A DNA stretch of 64,000 nucleotides from Streptomyces sp. NBC_00249 (GCF_026342355.1 NZ_JAPEMV010000001.1:1364001-1428000); one strand, 5' to 3'. Positions 43,311 through 51,930 are shown, counted from the first letter of the stretch. Notes: generated from the sequence alone by a model not told the origin. Numbers and translations: made by a program.

Positions 43311-43375
43311 TCAGCCGTTGAGGGCCGGGATGACGTGCTCCCCGTAGCGGGAGACGAGGTCGGCGGCGTGGCGGT
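43311..43375 (-). pseudogene. Internally deleted 3' fragment of an LLM-class oxidoreductase gene
   Basis: Bases 43311-43347 are identical to 62996-63032, the end of the LLM gene (GEHVIPALNG-stop). From about 43335 the fragment instead matches 63275 onward (VSRYGEH segment) with few mismatches up to about 43370. The two blocks join at a 13-base sequence GTGCTCCCCGTAG that occurs twice in the intact gene. The result equals a 255-bp (85-codon) in-frame deletion. Similarity stops near 43375, where cluster DNA begins. This is direct sequence evidence of a partial duplication flanking the NRPS cluster. Confidence 0.85.
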
Positions 43376-43429
43376 GCCGAGGCCAGGGCGGTCGGCTCGC
43401 TCCCGGCCGTTCGGCTCTGCGCAGGAGGG

Positions 43430-44470
43430 TCAGTCCGGCGACAGACCGAGAAGCCGCTGTGCCGCACGGCGGCTGGCCGCGAGCGCCGTCTTGGCCGCTC
43501 CGCCGCTGCCGCCGGTGAAGGTGAACACCTGGGGGGAGTCCGGCACCGCACGAAGCCTCAGTCCGCCGGAGGCCGGGTAGCAGTCGAAGGACGCGCACAG
43601 CCGCTGCGGTGCTCGCAGGTGCTGGGCCGCCGGGAGGAACCGCCGTGCGGCGGCGGTGGCCCGGGTGGCGAGCTGTGGGGCCGGCCGGACCTGGCCGGGG
43701 ATCACGTCCCAGTCTTCGGTGGCCTGGCCCAGCAGCAGTGCTCCGGCGCCGTGGGGCCGACCGTACAGCCCCGAGTTCTCATCGGCGAAGATGCCGAGCC
43801 CGGGCACCTCCAAGCCGTAGACACCGTACTGGATCCGCTTGGTGCGCAGGCCGTCGACGCCGGGAAGCAGCGCGGGTGTCCAGGCGCCGGCGGCGACCAC
43901 CACCAAGTCGAAGGCGGCCGAACCGCCGTCGGCCAGCAGGACGCCGGCCCTCGCGGTCACCTGCAGCACCTCGGCATCGGTGATCCGTACGCCGGTGGCG
44001 GTCAGTTGATCGAGTACGCACGAGCGGAGCAGGGCCGGCGACATGTATCCCGCCCGGCGTTCGACGACGGCGAGCGCTCCGGCCGGCAGGCCGCGCAGGC
44101 CCAGCCGCCGAGCCACCGCCTCGGCCGGCTCGACCTCGGCGGAGCCGGGTAGCAGAAGCTCCACGTGCGCCAACAGCGCGGTCGGGTCCTCACCGGGCCG
44201 CAGCAGGTAGACGGAGCCGATCTCCCGGTAGTCGCCGGCCTGCCGGAACCACGCGCTGCCGCGCAACTCGGCCAGGCTCTCGGCGGCCAGCCGGCATTCC
44301 TCGGCCGCGGTCTCGAAGCCCCGGACCATGCCTCCCGAAGCAGAGGTGGCGTCGGCGGGGTGGCCGACCGGCCCGGCGAAGACGGTGAGATCGGCGCGGC
44401 CCGCGAGCTGATGCAGGCGGTGGGCGAGCATCGCGCCGGCGATGCCGCCGCCGATCACGGCTATCCGCAC
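43430..44470 (-). CDS. DAO-type FAD-dependent oxidoreductase
   Basis: A 346-residue flavoenzyme starting with the dinucleotide fold RIAVIGGGIAGAMLAHRL (about 2-19). It shows the DAO pattern: SASGGMVRGFE near 45-53, LVVVAAGAWTPALLPGV (about 190-206), and C-terminal FTGGSGGAAKTALAASRRAA (about 318-337), where the last loop closes on FAD. Relatives are glycine or D-amino-acid oxidases and tailoring enzymes. As the last gene of the cluster it could oxidise an amine of the peptide or a precursor amino acid. Start GTG 44470; it begins 20 bases after the hydrolase gene, same strand. Confidence 0.87.
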   Translation of the reverse strand: MRIAVIGGGIAGAMLAHRLHQLAGRADLTVFAGPVGHPADATSASGGMVRGFETAAEECRLAAESLAELRGSAWFRQAGDYREIGSVYLLRPGEDPTALLAHVELLLPGSAEVEPAEAVARRLGLRGLPAGALAVVERRAGYMSPALLRSCVLDQLTATGVRITDAEVLQVTARAGVLLADGGSAAFDLVVVAAGAWTPALLPGVDGLRTKRIQYGVYGLEVPGLGIFADENSGLYGRPHGAGALLLGQATEDWDVIPGQVRPAPQLATRATAAARRFLPAAQHLRAPQRLCASFDCYPASGGLRLRAVPDSPQVFTFTGGSGGAAKTALAASRRAAQRLLGLSPD

Positions 44471-44489
44471 GATCCGCCCTCCGCCACCG

Positions 44490-45347
44490 TCAGACCGCGC
44501 ACGAGGTGGTTCGCGGCGGCGAGGCGAACCTGTCGACGTCCCGCAGCATGGTCAACGCACGCCGTGTTTCGGCCAGTCGGGCGTCGTCGAGGTCAGCGAG
44601 GACGAGTTCCGCCTCCTCGCCGCCGGCCGTCGCCAGGACACGGCCGTCCGGGCCGTAGACGGCACTGCGGCCACAGAAGTCCCACGGCCCCTGCCGGCCG
44701 GCGAAGTTGGCGAACAGCACGTAGAAGGTGTTCTCCAGCGCTCGGGCCGGGAAGTAGACCGACCTGCGGTGGTCCGAGTCGCCCTGGACGAAGGCCCCGC
44801 CGCACAGGTAGGCGTCCGCCCCGGAGCGGGCCGCGGCCCGCGCGTGTTCCGGAAAGCTGGAGTCGTAGCAGATGCCCAGAGCCAGCTGCCAGCCGTCCAC
44901 GGTGAGAGTGCGGCAGTCGGTGCCGGGCGTGAACAGCTCGCGCTCGTGCTCCTCCAGCCGGCTCTTGCGGTAGTCGGCCAGGACTTCGCCGTCCCCGCCG
45001 ACGGCTATCGCCGAGATCGCGGACTTCTCGCCCGCGGGCGTCGGCGCACCCACGACCGCGGTCACCCCGGTGGCCCGGCAGGCCTCCCGGACGACGCTCA
45101 GTTCGGGGCCGTCCGGGGTCAGGGCCCCGGCAGGCAGGGCGGACTTCAGCCAGCCCGGCTCATAGCCGGTGAGCGAGAGCTCGGGGAACAGCACGACGCG
45201 GGCGCCGGCGTCCGCCGCCCGGGCGATCGTCACCGCCGCCTCTGCGGCGTTGTACGCCACGTCCCCCGGGCGGGCGAGGGTCTGCGCGACCGCCACCCTC
45301 AGCGGGGCACGGTCGCGTGATGCGGATGCGGATGCGGATGCGGTCAT
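44490..45347 (-). CDS. Carbon-nitrogen hydrolase (nitrilase superfamily)
   Basis: A 285-residue protein with the C-N hydrolase triad in order: Glu in LFPELSLTGYE (about 55), Lys in DYRKSRLEEHE (about 129), Cys in GICYDSSFPE (about 161). It should hydrolyse an amide, carbamoyl or nitrile group. In the cluster it may trim or activate the peptide, or release a capped precursor; this is inference. The N-terminus contains a Ser-Ala repeat coded by a hexanucleotide run. ATG 45347 has only a weak AGAAGAAG site. It follows azlD by 45 bases. Confidence 0.9.
   Translation of the reverse strand: MTASASASASRDRAPLRVAVAQTLARPGDVAYNAAEAAVTIARAADAGARVVLFPELSLTGYEPGWLKSALPAGALTPDGPELSVVREACRATGVTAVVGAPTPAGEKSAISAIAVGGDGEVLADYRKSRLEEHERELFTPGTDCRTLTVDGWQLALGICYDSSFPEHARAAARSGADAYLCGGAFVQGDSDHRRSVYFPARALENTFYVLFANFAGRQGPWDFCGRSAVYGPDGRVLATAGGEEAELVLADLDDARLAETRRALTMLRDVDRFASPPRTTSCAV
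45321..45343. repeat. Hexanucleotide repeat in the 5' end of the C-N hydrolase gene
   Basis: TGCGGA is repeated nearly four times. On the coding strand it encodes the Ala-Ser-Ala-Ser run at residues 2-9. Because the unit is 6 bases, slippage would change length but keep frame. Confidence 0.8.
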
Positions 45348-45391
45348 CTTCTTCTGCTTCCTGACGAGTGCGGTGGTCGGGGGCGGGACGG

Positions 45392-45712
45392 TCAGCCGAG
45401 CAGCCACCGGCTGAGATAGAAGGCGGCGATGCCGATCGCCGACACCAGGAGGAACCTCTTCGAGATCAGACCGGCGACGAACGTCGCCGCGCCACCGATC
45501 AGATAGGGGTTCGACAGGTTCAGCTGCAGGCCGTGCCCCTCGGGCGTCAGCATGGCCGGGACGACCAGGGCCGCCAGCACCGCCGGCGGGGTGTAGCCGA
45601 GCAGGCTCTTCACCGTCGCGGGCATCTCCCGGTCGGCGAGGAGCACCAGCGGCAGGTAGCGCGGCAGGAAGCTGCACAGGCCCATGCCCAGGATCAACAG
45701 TGCCATCGTCAC
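45392..45712 (-). CDS. azlD: AzlD-family branched-chain amino-acid transport protein
   Basis: A 106-residue membrane protein with about four helices (near 3-22, 40-60, 68-84 and 88-104) and the AzlD pattern LPRYLPLVLL and GYTPPAVLAALVVPAML. AzlD is the small partner of AzlC; the pair exports branched-chain amino acids and analogues. GTG 45712 overlaps the azlC stop by 4 bp (GTGA); ATG 45706 is possible. Presence in the cluster suggests it exports the product or a toxic intermediate. Confidence 0.9.
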   Translation of the reverse strand: MTMALLILGMGLCSFLPRYLPLVLLADREMPATVKSLLGYTPPAVLAALVVPAMLTPEGHGLQLNLSNPYLIGGAATFVAGLISKRFLLVSAIGIAAFYLSRWLLG

Positions 45713-46503
45713 GCGGCGTTCTCCTCTGTCTGCTCGGTCCGCTCGGTGGCATCCGTCGCGTCGGCGGCACCGGTCCGGCGCTTCTCCACGTACTCGCACG
45801 CCGTGCCCACCAGGGCCCCGACGACCGTGGCGAGCACCACGCCCAGGTTGTACGGCAGACCGTGGGCGAGCATGACGGTCAGGCCGGCGGTCACGATGAC
45901 GGTCCCGACCCGCCAGTTGGTCAGCGAGCCGGCCAGCATGGCCACGAACATGGCGGTCATCGGGAAGTCGAGCCCGAGGTTCGCCAGATCCGGCAGGGCG
46001 CTTCCCAGGGCCATGCCGACCAGGGTCGAGAGCATCCAGGTGACGTACATCGCTCCGGACGCGCCCAGGAAGAACAGGTGCTTGTGCTCGGTCAGTTCAC
46101 CCTTCTTCAGGCGCTCGATGCCGACGAAGAAGACCGCGTCGATCAGGCCGAAGCCGAGCAGTACGCGCCAGCGCTGGGGCACCTCCCGGATGTGCGGCAC
46201 CAGGATGGTCGAGTAGATCAGCATCCTGAGCCCGAGGATCAACGTGGTCAGCAGGACGGTCAGCCAGCCGGCGTGGCCGGCGATCAGGGCGAAGCCTACG
46301 AACTGGGCGGTGCCCGAGTTGACGGCCATCGCCAGCCCGAGGGTGGACCAACCGGACAACCCGTTGGACAGACCCAGGATTCCGCCGGCGATTCCCATCG
46401 GGACGGCCGATGCGAGGAAGGGAAGCATGCTCCTCGCCCCGTCCCGCAACTGGCGGCCGGCGCCGGACCGCGCTGGTTTTTCGGTTATGTCTGCAGTGCT
46501 CAT
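45709..46503 (-). CDS. azlC: AzlC-family branched-chain amino-acid exporter
   Basis: A 264-residue membrane protein with the AzlC pattern: FLASAVPMGIAGGILGLSNGL, AMAVNSGTAQFVGFALI, TTLILGLRMLIYSTILVPHI and GLIDAVFFVGIERL. About seven helices, ending in an Ala/Thr/Glu-rich soluble tail. With AzlD it forms an amino-acid exporter. ATG 46503, with a GAGG site upstream, lies 98 bases after the NRPS stop; the gap contains a strong hairpin (46558-46595). Confidence 0.93.
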   Translation of the reverse strand: MSTADITEKPARSGAGRQLRDGARSMLPFLASAVPMGIAGGILGLSNGLSGWSTLGLAMAVNSGTAQFVGFALIAGHAGWLTVLLTTLILGLRMLIYSTILVPHIREVPQRWRVLLGFGLIDAVFFVGIERLKKGELTEHKHLFFLGASGAMYVTWMLSTLVGMALGSALPDLANLGLDFPMTAMFVAMLAGSLTNWRVGTVIVTAGLTVMLAHGLPYNLGVVLATVVGALVGTACEYVEKRRTGAADATDATERTEQTEENAA

Positions 46504-46557
46504 GTGACGCGCACCTCGCTTCTCTGTCTGCTGAAGCCGGCAGGGATCCGCCGGCTC

Positions 46558-46595
46558 GGCGGCCGGGCCGGGTTGGTGCACCCGGCCCGGCCGCC
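46558..46595 (-). promoter_or_regulatory. Long perfect hairpin between the last NRPS gene and azlC
   Basis: A 16-bp stem, GGCGGCCGGGCCGGGT (46558-46573) and its complement (46580-46595), with a 6-base loop. It lies 7 bases after the NRPS stop, before azlC, in the same direction. No U-run follows, so it may be a partial terminator or an mRNA-stabilising end that sets NRPS and exporter levels. Confidence 0.6.
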
Positions 46596-46601
46596 GGGGG
46601 G

Positions 46602-49600
46602 TCACCGGTTCTCGGACGCCGCGTTCCAGCGGCCGAGGACCACGTCGGCCACCTCGGGCGCGGCGGTGCGGCAGAAGTAGTGCCCGCCACCACCGAGTTC
46701 GACCAGCTGAGGCTGATCGCTGAAGAGCGACCAGGCGTCGAAGCGCTGCCCGTGGTCGGGGGTGAGCGGGTCGTCCCCGGCGAAGACCGCGGTCAGCGGA
46801 GCGGACAGCCTGGCCTTCGGGCCCTGCTCCTCGGCCGCGAGCAGGTAGCCGTTGGCAGAGCCCGCGTCGTGCCGGAACACGCCGGCGACGAACTTCGCGT
46901 GCTCGGGCCGCAGGCTGTCGAACTCGGCGAAGCCCGTCTCGTCGACCAGCCACCGCACGATGTCGTCGTCCGTCATCGCCGCCGCCTGCTCGAGGCCCTG
47001 CCGGGTGATCTCGGCACTGTGCAGCAGCTTGCCGCCCACGAAGACATGGACCGGGGCCGATCCCTCGGCCTCCAGCAGCCGCGCCGTCTCCACCGCCAGG
47101 GCGGATCCGACGCAGTGGCCCCAGAGCATCACGGGCCGGCCGGCGACCGTCTGGCGGATCTCCTCCACCGCGCGGCGCGCCGTGTCCTCCAGCGAGCAGA
47201 ACTCCTCGTGGGGGCGGCCGGCGTCGTGCCCGGGAAGCTCCGCGCCGTACACGGCCACCGCGCCGCCGACGGCGTCGATGGCCTGCGCCAGGGGCTCGAA
47301 GTTGATCGCGTTGCCACCCGCGTACGGGAAGCAGACCAGCACGCACTCGGCCTCTGCGGGTGCGGCCGACAGCGACTGCAGCAGGTTCTGCGACCGCGGC
47401 TCGGCCTGCTCCACCTCGGCGAGGTTGGCACGGGCCACCGCGCCGAGCGGCGCCAGGGTGGAATTGCGCATCAGGTCGGTGAGCGAGATCAGCCCCTCGA
47501 GCTCCATGACCACCCGCATCGCGGCGAGCGAGGCGCCGCCCAGCGCGAAGAAGTTGTCGTCGAGACCGATCTCGTCCAGCGGAACGTCCAGGATCGCGGA
47601 CCACACCTGCGCGATGCGCCGGTCCACCTCGTCGACGGGCCGCCGGTCGGCGGCCTGCTCCCGCACCGGGTCGGCTTCGGCGGCCTCCGCCTCGAGGAGG
47701 CCGAAGGTGTGCCGCACCGGCTGGTCGCCCAGCAGCTCCAGTCCGTCCCGGTTGCGGCGGCCGTACAGACCGGTGGGCACCGGCTCGTGGCTGTCCGCGG
47801 TGAGGACGATCCGGCCGATCGTGCCGAAGGGCACGGCCAGCCCGTGCTCGTCCAGGACCCGGGCCCGGAAGGCCGCACCCGGCTCCGCGAGCGGCGCGGC
47901 CAGGGCGTCCGGCAGGACCTCGGACCGCTCGGCGCGCTCGAGGTCCGCCAGCTCGTCCGCGGCCAGCAGGTCCGCCAGGTGGTGCGGGGCGGTCAGGTCG
48001 GCCGTCATCTGCTCGAAGGCGGCCGTGTAGTAGGCACCCATCCGGGCTATCTGCCACGGCTCGAAGAGGTGGGCGTGGTAGTGCAGGCTGAGCCGCACCT
48101 CATCGGTGACGAAGTGGCGGGAGAACTCGGCGCGCAGCACGAACTCCGTCTCGGAGTTGGCCCGCACGTCCAGCAGGGAGAAGCCGTCCAGCGCCTCCAG
48201 CTGCTTCAGCAGGTAGAAGTGGGTGAAGTTGAAGGCGGTCTCGAACAGGGCGTCCTGGGTACCGAGGTCGTTCTTCATCTGCGCCATCGGGTAGCGGCGC
48301 GCGGGCAGCAGCTCGGTCTCGGAGCGGTAGACCTGGCGGATCAGGTCCTCCCACGAGCCCTCGGCTGTCCGGACACGGAACGGCACCGTGTTGAGGAAGA
48401 GCCCGATCGCCCGGGTGGCGTCCTCCGCCTCGGGACGGCCGCTGTGTTCGTACCCGGTCATCACGTCGCGGTCGCCCGAGACCAGGGAGAGCACCTTGGC
48501 GTGCGCGGCCATCAGCACGTTCTTGACCGGCACGGAGAGCTGGTTCGCGAGCGCCACGATGCGGTCGGAGAGCCCACGGGGGAACTCGGCCTCGTGGAAC
48601 ACCACGGGGAAGAGGTCCGCCTCGCCCGCCTGCCGGGTGCGGGGCAGTTCGGTGAAGGTGCTGTCCTCCAGCAGCTGCGCCCAGAAGGTCCGGTGGTCCT
48701 CGTCGGCCAGGGACTGGCGCTCCAGCGCGACGTAGTTGCGGGCGTGGTTCTCCACCGGGGCGTCCGGCAGGGCCCGGCCCTCGCGCAGGCGGTAGAAGAG
48801 GTCGAACAGCGTGGTGTGCACCAGGGTGATGCTCCAGCCGTCCAGCGCGGAGTTGTGCTGGCTCAGGCTGTACCGGTAGAGGTCGTCGGAGAGCACGTGC
48901 ACGTGCAGCCGCACCAGACCGGGCTCGTTCCAGACGAACCGGTACGCCTTCTCCTGCGCCGCCCAGTCGCGGTACCACTCCTCCTGCTCGGCTTCGCTCA
49001 TCCCGCGCAGGTCCGCGATGTACAGCGGCAGCGGGGCGTCCTCGTGCACCAGCTGCAAGTACTCGCTGTAGCCGGTGAGGTGGTAACTGGTGCGGAAGAT
49101 GGGGTTGCGCTGGACCAGGACGCGGGCGGCCTGTTCGAAGCACTCGGCGTCGAACGGGCTCTGGATCATGTAGCTGAGGATGTCGTGGTACTCGGCCGTG
49201 CCCTGCGAGAGCTCGCTCTGGAACACCAGGCCCGCCTGGAGCTGGGTCATCGGGTAGGCGTCCTCGATGCCCGCCGGGATCAGCTCGCGGTCCTGCGGCG
49301 TCAGCAGCTCGAACGGGCGCAGCGGCGTGCGCTCCGCCGTCGGTCCGGACTCGGCCAGGCTGCGGGCCAGTTCGGCCACCGTCGGGTTCTGGAAGAACTG
49401 CTGGAAGGTGAAGTCCAGACCTGCCGCCCGGGCCTTGGCCAGCACCGTGACGAAGTGGATCGAGTTGCCGCCGAGCGCGAAGAAGTTGTCTTCCACGCCG
49501 ATCTGCTCGTAGCCGAGCACCTCGCCCCAGATGCGGGCCAGTTCGATCTCCTCGGGCGTGGTCGGGGCCACGTAGGCGGCGGCCTCGCGCTCCGGCTGCC

Positions 49601-51908
49601 CGGGCTCGGGCAGGGCGCGCCGGTCCAGCTTGCCGTTCGGCGAGAGGGGGAAGACCTCCAGCGCGACGATGCGCGGCGGGACCATGTACTCGGGCAGCGT
49701 CACGCCGAGGTGCCGCTTGAGCTCGTCCTCGGCGACGGCGGTCGCCGACTGGACGTAGCCGACCAGGTAGGTCTGCCCGTCGTCGGCCTTGCGGGCGACC
49801 ACCACGGCGTCCTTGACCTCGGGGTGGCGGCGCAGCTGCTCCTCGATCTCGCCGAGTTCGATGCGGTAGCCGCGAACCTTGACCTGGTGGTCGATGCGGC
49901 CCAGGTACTCGATGGTGCCGTCGGCCAGCCAGCGGGTGAGGTCGCCGGTGCGGTAGACCCGCTCCTCGCCGGCCAGCGGGGCGGCGACGAACCGCTCGGC
50001 GGTCAGCTCGGGCCGGCCCAGGTAGCCGCGGGCCAGGCCGACACCGGCGATGCACAGCTCACCCGGCACGCCGACCGGCTGCGGCCGGAGCTGGGCGTCG
50101 AGCATCAGGATGCGGGTGTTGTCGATCGGCAGTCCGATCGGGACCCGGTCGACGTCCTCGGGACCGCAGGCGTGGTGGGTCACGTCGACGGTCGCCTCAG
50201 TGGGCCCGTACAGGTTGATCAGGCGGGCGGCCGGGCCGCCCGTGGCGGCGGTGACCTCGCCGAAGCGCCGTACGTGGTGCGGCGTCAGCGCCTCACCACT
50301 GGCGAAGACCTGTCGCAGTGAAGCCAGCTTGGCCTGTTCGCCCGCCCCGGAGACGAAGTCGAGGAAGGCGGCGAGCATGGACGGCACGAAGTGCATGGTG
50401 GTGACGCCGTGGCGTTCGATGGCGGCGGTCAGCGCCTCCGGGTCGCGCTCGGCTCCGGGCTCCGGCAGGCACACGGCGGCACCCTCGAACATCCACCAGA
50501 ACAGCTCCCAGACGGACACGTCGAAGGACGTGGGCGTCTTCTGCATGATCACGTCGGCCGGGTCGATCGGGTAGGCGCGCTGCATCCAGCCGATGCGGTT
50601 GACCACCGAGCGGTGCTCGATCTGGACGCCCTTGGGGTTTCCGGTCGAGCCCGAGGTGTAGATGACGTAGGCGAGGTCCCGGGCATCGCCGATGACCTCG
50701 GGGGTGCTCGCGTCCTCGGCGTACGCGGACTCGTCGGTCAGGTCCAGCGCCTCACGGCCCTCGCCGACCAGGTCGCGGTAGCGGGGCAGGGTCAGGACGA
50801 GCCGGGCGGCGCTGTCGTCCAGGACGTAGCCGATCCGCTCCACCGGGTAGCCGGGGTCGACCGGCAGGTAGGCGCCGCCCGCCTTGAGGACGGCGTAGAT
50901 GGCGACCAGCATCTGCGGCGAGCGGTCGGCCAGCACCGCGACCAGGTCGTCGCGGCCCACGCCCCGGGAGCGCAGGGTGTGCGCGAGCTGGTTGGCGCGG
51001 GCGTCGAGGTCGGCGTAGGTGAGCCGGAAGCCGTCGCCGGCCACGGCGGTGGCGTCCGGGGTCAGCTTCACCCGGCGGCTGAACAGTTCGTCGAGACGCA
51101 CGGTGTCCTCGAACGCCGCGTCGGTGGCGTTGACCCGGGCGATCAGGGCACGGTCGGCCTCCGAGTGCAGGTCGAGCGCGGCCAGCGCGTCGTCCGGCAC
51201 GGCGGTGGCTCCGGCCAGCAGCGCGGCGCAGTGCGCGAGCAGGCGGCGGGCGGTGACGGCGCTGTGCCGCTCGGGGCGGTGGCGCAGTTCCAGGCTCAGA
51301 CGGCCGGCAGTCCGGGCGAAGGAGAAGACGAGCGGGAACCGTGGACGGTCGGCGGGCCCGTCCTGCTCGGCACGTACGGTGTCGACCAGCACCTCGGCGA
51401 AGGGGTGCGCTCCGTGACCCGCGTCCGCCCCGAACTCCTCGGCGAGGAGTTCGATCGGGTAGTCCTGGTGTTCCAGCGCGGCCAGCAGCCGGGGCTTGAC
51501 CTCACCGAGCAGCCCGCGGAACGTGAGTTCGGGGGTGAACGGCAGACGCAGCACCAGCGCGTCGGCCAGCGGGCGGGCGTCGCCACCGGCGTCGGCGGCG
51601 GGGATCGCCACGACTGCCTCCTCCCCGCCGGTGTAGCGCTGCAGCAGGGTTCCGACGGCCGCCACCAGGACGGAGTGCAGCGCGGCTTCCTGGCCGCGGG
51701 TCAGCTTCTCGATCCGGGCGCTCAGGTCCGCGTCGAGGTCCAGTCCGACCGTCGCGTGCGGGCCCGGTTCGGCGGGGCGGCCGGGGGCGTCGGAGGGGAA
51801 GCCGGTGCGCTCGGGCAGAGCGGCGAGAGCGGCACGCCAGAACGCGCCTTCGCGGGGGCGCTGCGCCGCCGCGACCTTGAGCCGGCCGAGGGTTTCCAGG
51901 GATTGCAT
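46602..51908 (-). CDS. NRPS: half-C / A(Ser-type) / T / C / A-remnant / T / TE
   Basis: A 1768-residue synthetase. Residues 1-250 hold only the C-terminal lobe of a condensation domain, with no HHxxxDG. The A domain is at about 255-745; its ten-residue pocket reads D-V-W-H-F-S-L-V-D-(K), matching the serine code. T1 has Ser816 (LGGNS). The C domain (about 850-1320) has HNSALDG at 1018-1024, so the second, catalytic His is Asn1019. Then about 140 residues keep only the end of an A domain (VLDEHGLAVPFGTIGRIVL). T2 has Ser1460 (LGGAS). The TE (about 1500-1765) has GHCVG with Cys1599 in place of Ser. It ends with GHY near the catalytic His. It is thus the last enzyme: one Ser-type module plus a module without its own A domain, with release by a Cys thioesterase. 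GGAAGG supports the ATG. Confidence 0.95.
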   Translation of the reverse strand: MQSLETLGRLKVAAAQRPREGAFWRAALAALPERTGFPSDAPGRPAEPGPHATVGLDLDADLSARIEKLTRGQEAALHSVLVAAVGTLLQRYTGGEEAVVAIPAADAGGDARPLADALVLRLPFTPELTFRGLLGEVKPRLLAALEHQDYPIELLAEEFGADAGHGAHPFAEVLVDTVRAEQDGPADRPRFPLVFSFARTAGRLSLELRHRPERHSAVTARRLLAHCAALLAGATAVPDDALAALDLHSEADRALIARVNATDAAFEDTVRLDELFSRRVKLTPDATAVAGDGFRLTYADLDARANQLAHTLRSRGVGRDDLVAVLADRSPQMLVAIYAVLKAGGAYLPVDPGYPVERIGYVLDDSAARLVLTLPRYRDLVGEGREALDLTDESAYAEDASTPEVIGDARDLAYVIYTSGSTGNPKGVQIEHRSVVNRIGWMQRAYPIDPADVIMQKTPTSFDVSVWELFWWMFEGAAVCLPEPGAERDPEALTAAIERHGVTTMHFVPSMLAAFLDFVSGAGEQAKLASLRQVFASGEALTPHHVRRFGEVTAATGGPAARLINLYGPTEATVDVTHHACGPEDVDRVPIGLPIDNTRILMLDAQLRPQPVGVPGELCIAGVGLARGYLGRPELTAERFVAAPLAGEERVYRTGDLTRWLADGTIEYLGRIDHQVKVRGYRIELGEIEEQLRRHPEVKDAVVVARKADDGQTYLVGYVQSATAVAEDELKRHLGVTLPEYMVPPRIVALEVFPLSPNGKLDRRALPEPGQPEREAAAYVAPTTPEEIELARIWGEVLGYEQIGVEDNFFALGGNSIHFVTVLAKARAAGLDFTFQQFFQNPTVAELARSLAESGPTAERTPLRPFELLTPQDRELIPAGIEDAYPMTQLQAGLVFQSELSQGTAEYHDILSYMIQSPFDAECFEQAARVLVQRNPIFRTSYHLTGYSEYLQLVHEDAPLPLYIADLRGMSEAEQEEWYRDWAAQEKAYRFVWNEPGLVRLHVHVLSDDLYRYSLSQHNSALDGWSITLVHTTLFDLFYRLREGRALPDAPVENHARNYVALERQSLADEDHRTFWAQLLEDSTFTELPRTRQAGEADLFPVVFHEAEFPRGLSDRIVALANQLSVPVKNVLMAAHAKVLSLVSGDRDVMTGYEHSGRPEAEDATRAIGLFLNTVPFRVRTAEGSWEDLIRQVYRSETELLPARRYPMAQMKNDLGTQDALFETAFNFTHFYLLKQLEALDGFSLLDVRANSETEFVLRAEFSRHFVTDEVRLSLHYHAHLFEPWQIARMGAYYTAAFEQMTADLTAPHHLADLLAADELADLERAERSEVLPDALAAPLAEPGAAFRARVLDEHGLAVPFGTIGRIVLTADSHEPVPTGLYGRRNRDGLELLGDQPVRHTFGLLEAEAAEADPVREQAADRRPVDEVDRRIAQVWSAILDVPLDEIGLDDNFFALGGASLAAMRVVMELEGLISLTDLMRNSTLAPLGAVARANLAEVEQAEPRSQNLLQSLSAAPAEAECVLVCFPYAGGNAINFEPLAQAIDAVGGAVAVYGAELPGHDAGRPHEEFCSLEDTARRAVEEIRQTVAGRPVMLWGHCVGSALAVETARLLEAEGSAPVHVFVGGKLLHSAEITRQGLEQAAAMTDDDIVRWLVDETGFAEFDSLRPEHAKFVAGVFRHDAGSANGYLLAAEEQGPKARLSAPLTAVFAGDDPLTPDHGQRFDAWSLFSDQPQLVELGGGGHYFCRTAAPEVADVVLGRWNAASENR

Positions 51909-51930
51909 GGTGCCTTCCAGGTTTCGTAAA

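Noticed and set aside
43311..43598. 95-codon frame ending in GEHVIPALNG as a real small gene
   Set aside because: Only the last about 20 codons match anything (the LLM gene); the rest is the antisense of the FAD-enzyme gene.
46410..50321. Very long plus-strand open frame opposite the NRPS gene
   Set aside because: Antisense of a high-GC coding region; the minus strand encodes intact NRPS domains.
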